Source of the DNA: Lycorma delicatula
Taxonomy: Eukaryota > Arthropoda > Insecta > Hemiptera > Fulgoridae
Assembly: GCF_047948215.1 (NCBI RefSeq)
Contig: NC_134456.1
Location: 192,865,034-192,929,033 of the forward strand
Direction of reading: 5' to 3'
DNA length: 64,000 nt
Shown: piece after piece, positions 60,402 through 64,000 of the stretch
Numbering within the stretch: position 1 is the stretch's first letter
Layout of the letters: each line of letters starts with the position of its first letter
The notes under the pieces: model-generated
Seen by the model: the letters and a program-made list of their open reading frames with translations, nothing else
Told to the model about the DNA's origin: nothing
Databases searched by the model: none
Position numbers and translations under genes: made by a program

Positions 60402-61284
60402 TTAATTAATAAACATCAAATTATCTTATACAAAAGATAAGTAGATGATATTCTAATAATATATTATCAACAATATAATAATGAAGAGGACATAATAATC
60501 AAAGAGATAAACTCTTTAAACAATTATATTAAATTTACTTTAAGCAGGGAAAATAATAATAATAGCACTGATTACTTGGATATAAAATTTAACAAAAATT
60601 TTAATAATAAAATTGATGTTGATGTACATAGAAAAACAACCAAACAAGACACTGTAATTCATTTTAACGCTTTTCATCAATAGAATCACAAAATAGCATC
60701 TTTTAATTTATTGATTTACAGAGCAGTAAAATACTATAATATAAAACTAAAGAATAAATAACATTAAACATATTGCATTAAATAACGGTTACGATGCAAA
60801 CTTAGTAGATAAATTATATACCAAAATAAAAAACAAAATACACATAAAGGACAAAATAAAACTAATAAATAATACTATAGAAGAATATGCTAAAATAGAA
60901 TATAATATAAATTATAACAGGTTTAATAAAATATTTAAAACATTTAAATTAAAAACAGCATATACAACTAATAATAAATAATAACGATCCATAATATAAG
61001 AATAAGGAAAACAATAAAATATCATAATAAATACAATCTAAAAAAACAAAGACTATATTATCTTAAATGTGATAATTGTGATTTGAAATATATTGGTATG
61101 ACAAATAGTTCATTCTTAATTAGATGTAAAGAACACATCAATTGTATAAATAATAATTATAAGGATCGAATTAACTTTGTTAAACACATTATAGAGAATG
61201 GACATAATTACAATCTAAATTAATTTTTTGAAATATTGGAATACACTAACATTCATAAAACTAGTATATTGGAGAAATTTACTT

Positions 61285-61318
<34 letters not shown>

Positions 61319-61642
61319 GAACAAATCAGATTTGATAATGATATTTTATTCAAGCAAATTATACATTAATTATTAGGTTGTCCAACTGATTCAATTTATA
61401 TTGGCACAACAGTTGTAAACATGACGTTTTTCTTTTAATGTTGACTTATTTAACTATTAACATTCAACTGTTATGAACATAATTTTTATTTTCATTTTAA
61501 TTCCCATTTATAAAAATTTATATGCACAACTATAAAATTCATAATCAGTAATCGCTGATGATGGAGGAATAATCCAAAAGTGCTTGGATAGTCAATATCC
61601 ACAATTGTTAGTAAGTGGATACTTTATTTTTATATAAAGTAG
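60402..61642 (+). mobile_element. Penelope-like retroelement, 5'-truncated, with GIY-YIG domain
   Basis: The plus strand opens almost at the catalytic box V-D-D-I-L of a reverse transcriptase, then KEINSLNNYIKFTLSRE, DYLDIKFN, VHRKTTKQDTVIHFNAFH (stop), then ALNNGYDANLVDKLY. At 61040-61270 a GIY-YIG endonuclease follows: YYLKCDNCDLKYIGMTNSSF, LIRCKEHI, FVKHIIENGHNYN, ILEYTNIHKTSILEKF. This order, RT thumb then GIY-YIG, is diagnostic of Penelope-like elements. gtatgtat flanks both sides (60394-60401 and 61643-61650). A (TA)n run is at 61291-61317. Several stops; not active. Confidence 0.88.
61555..61593 (+). ncRNA. possible decayed hammerhead-like core in the Penelope-like 3' region
   Basis: CTGATGA (61555-61561) is followed by a short stem (gga ... 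tcc), AAAA where GAAA is expected, and a GTC (61591-61593). Penelope-like elements are known to carry hammerhead ribozymes. Helix I could not be closed by eye, so this may be only a remnant or chance. Confidence 0.25.
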
Positions 61643-61995
61643 GTATGTATCTCGCATAACTCAAAAACGATTGGCTGTAGTAAGTTGAAACTTTGGATTT
61701 AGGACTGCTGTTAACATCTAGTTGTGCACCTCCACTTTTGATTGCAATCGACTGAACAAAAGTATCCAAAAAATTCAAAAATCCAAAAGGTTTGAATTTT
61801 GGACTTTTTCTTAACTGCAACAATAAGCCCTCATTGAGAGCTTTTCAACAATACATCATAAGTTGTACTTATTTTCATTGGTTCCAAAGTTATAGCTAAA
61901 TAAAATTTTAATTAATGAAATATTTGGATCTTAAAGGGACGGTACATCAGTTCGAATCAGACTTCATCTCCTTTTCTTTTTTTAAAATTTAAATA
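61643..61995 (+). mobile_element. repeat family R, copy R3, 3' fragment
   Basis: Continues R3 after the Penelope-like insertion: tatctcgcataactcaaaaa, catctagttgtgcacctcc, aataagccctcattgagagc, tttaattaatgaaatatttg and the B-box region gttcgaatcagacttcatct. Fades after 61995. Confidence 0.8.
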
Positions 61996-62292
61996 GAAGT
62001 ACAATCTTATAGCAACTAGGATTTCCTTAAATATGTTGTTCATGATGCACCTACTGTAAGAAGATGTGTCCAATGACCTGAATTACCATGTTGTTACTGG
62101 CTAGAAAGTGTAAACAATGATGACATATCGTATCTAATATATAATATCTGTGTGTTGTATGTGTGTGTTTATGTTTTATGTGTACTATATATATATATAT
62201 ATAGATGTAAATGTAGTATAATAATTAGTCTATAGAGTAGTGTTAGAAGTTTAAGAGCATATGAGGAAAATGTAAATATATTTATATAAATA
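61996..62292. other. intergenic DNA with microsatellite
   Basis: Contains (TA)n near 62187-62202. Nothing else recognised. Confidence 0.45.
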
Positions 62293-63640
62293 CAGGGTCA
62301 TTCACAATAATAATATACAGAGTCATTCACGGGAACCAGATGTTTTTAAAGTAAACATAAAAAATTGAATATTTACTTTAAATAAGTTTTATTGGTACTG
62401 AAACACTTGTTAAATCAAAGCATTTGTTACTTACTCATGAACGAAAAATTATGTCCGGCAAGTGATGTCCATTTTGGGCAATACATTGTTGTAGCCTTTC
62501 ACAGTAACTGGCCTCAATTCTTTGCAGCATGTCTACATCAATCTGGGTGACGTGTGACAAATTGCGATCTTTAGGTCCTCCAATGTACGCGGTTTATTGC
62601 CGTACACACGAGATTTCAGAAACCCCCACAGAAAAATTCACAACTACTCAAGTCGGGGGACTAAGGGGGCCAAGGAATGTCGCCATATCTGGAAACGATC
62701 CGTCCGGAAACAAGTTACGGAGAACAGCCATCATTGCCCTCGCTGTAGCTCCATCCTGCTGAAAATCAATTCCCCGGTTTCGTAACTCAGGGATGAAAAA
62801 CGTATTCAACATCGCAATGTAACGATCAGCTGTTACAGTTACGGCAGCGTCATTTTCTTTAAAAAAAATATGGTCCAATAACACCCACCTTTCCTATTGC
62901 ACACCAGACAGTCACCTTTGGGCTATGAAGTGGTCTCTCGTGAAGCTGATGTGGGTTTCTTTCTGCCCAATACCGGCAATTCTGTTTGTTGAAAATGGGC
63001 TTCGTCACTCATTAACAATAACAAATTTTCATTTTCTTCAAAAATGGTAAGCATTTGTCGACAAAATTGTAATCGCTGCGTGAAATCTTGCTCGTTTAAC
63101 TGCTGCACGACGGCTATCTTGTAAGGATGGAAATGCAGGTCTGTATGCAGAATTCGTCTTACCGTACTTGTGTTCATTTGAAGCGCTGCTGAATGCCTCT
63201 GAATAGAGCGCCGTGGGCTTCTGACAATGGCTTCCCTTACTCGTTCTATGTTCTCCGGAGTGCTAGCAGTTCGTCGGGGACCCGGTGGTTTTTTCTTCAA
63301 TATTGAATCACTTGTTCGAAGGTTGTTTACCCATCGCAATATTGTGTTACGAGAAGGGACACTTGCATTACGATGGATATTAAACTGACGGCGGAAATCT
63401 CACTAAACTGGAGTTACGGATACGTCATTTCGCACAAAACTGTCATACGCGTACAGGCATTGGTCTGCGTCCACGGCTCCACCTCAACGACTAAAATGTA
63501 AATGCTATGAACAAAGGAAACGTCAGACACCAGCCACGTGCCCTTCCCACCACGAACGCTATAAATATCGTAATACATCATTTTAATACAAGAAATGGTC
63601 AGTTATGATCAAATAAATAAATTATAATGAATGGCCGGTT
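62293..63640 (-). mobile_element. Tc1/mariner-superfamily element, best-preserved transposase in the window
   Basis: Minus-strand coding runs from about 63480 to 62440: ILRWVNNLRTSDSILKKKPP, TPENIERVREAIVRSPRRS, RILHTDLHFHPYKIAVVQQL, MSDEAHF (first catalytic Asp), FIPELRNRGIDFQQDGATA (second), then after a frameshift near 62650 FLKSRVYGNKPRTLEDLK and IEASYCERLQQCIAQNGHHL. Lesions seen are two adjacent stops near 63400 and the frameshift at the third catalytic block. The ends are cagggtcattcac at the left, with a second near-copy 27 bp inside, and a matching gaatggccgg at the right. Less AT-rich than its surroundings, so a recent arrival. Family membership is from motif recall. Confidence 0.85.
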
Positions 63641-64000
63641 GTGGTTTGATTATGATAAAAGAATGGGTATGAGTTTTTACTGGGAGATGATTTAATATTC
63701 AAGGAAGTGGTTAAAATCTTCAAAAAAGGCATTACCTGGTGTGAGACAAGAATAAGCCAAATTGATGAAATTTGAATATGTGCCTTTCCTGCAGTTTTCA
63801 AACAAAAATTTATAACAGGTTTATAGAGTTGATAATGTGGGCAAACAGCTGACTTCTTTCACCTACTCAGTTTAACCAAAACATTTGAATAAATTTATTA
63901 TATACTATGTATTTGCACACACCATCATGCAATATGTTTTATTTACCATTTATTAAAATTAAATTAAATTTAATAAGCAATGAAGCAAGCTTTGATTTTT
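63641..64000. other. AT-rich DNA at window end, nothing recognised
   Basis: No feature supported. Confidence 0.4.

Noticed and set aside
1..64000. CRISPR arrays, prokaryotic operons or phage genes
   Set aside because: No regularly spaced identical repeats and no dense coding; the window is eukaryotic.

Overview
The window looks like part of an insect nuclear genome, possibly hemipteran (order uncertain, judged only from the transposon mix). It is very AT-rich, has spliceosomal introns of 1.8 to 10 kb, and most of its length is transposon debris. Nothing in it looks prokaryotic or viral.

Two conserved host genes could be assembled exon by exon, and they stand head to head. MPDU1 (dolichol-phosphate-mannose utilisation; PQ-loop membrane protein) runs on the minus strand from 36795 to 13739 in five exons and encodes 252 aa. 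ITPA (inosine triphosphate pyrophosphatase) runs on the plus strand from 37492 to 57720 in three exons and encodes 189 aa. Their start codons are 696 bp apart, so this interval probably holds a shared divergent promoter. The products act in unrelated pathways (ER glycosylation; nucleotide-pool cleaning), so the pairing is about layout, not function.

The rest is mobile DNA. There are ten Tc1/mariner-type transposase remnants (1-434, 1300-2150, 2793-3576, 9821-11164, 21880-22700, 25134-25500, 39314-40287, 51581-52782, 54846-56119, 62293-63640). A non-LTR retrotransposon family with a 'craniofacial development protein 2-like' endonuclease and a reverse transcriptase is present as three long copies (16106-17435, 22831-25125, 42933-46508) and one 76-bp stub, and two much older LINE relatives are also visible. 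A Penelope-like element with a GIY-YIG domain lies at 60402-61642.

Other repeats are a family here called R (about 32.0, 48.1 and 60.3 kb; 12-bp terminal inverted repeats and a tRNA-like B box), two foldback elements (30970-31560 and 48418-49379), a tRNA-derived SINE head (32.6-32.75 kb) and a dispersed repeat pair (5.1 and 58.1 kb). Two decayed copies of a multicopy arthropod gene family of unknown function lie on either side of the divergent promoter, in the first introns of MPDU1 and ITPA, each antisense to its host gene.

Layout: 0-13.7 kb is downstream of MPDU1 (mariners, decayed tandem repeat); 13.7-36.8 kb is MPDU1 with LINEs and mariners in its introns; 36.8-37.5 kb is the divergent promoter; 37.5-57.7 kb is ITPA with nested transposons in introns 1 and 2; 57.7-64 kb is repeats, the Penelope-like element and a comparatively well-kept Tc1/mariner copy. 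Insertion order can be read at several places: a mariner inside the unknown gene family, a mariner inside an old LINE, a foldback inside an R element, and a Penelope-like element inside another R element.
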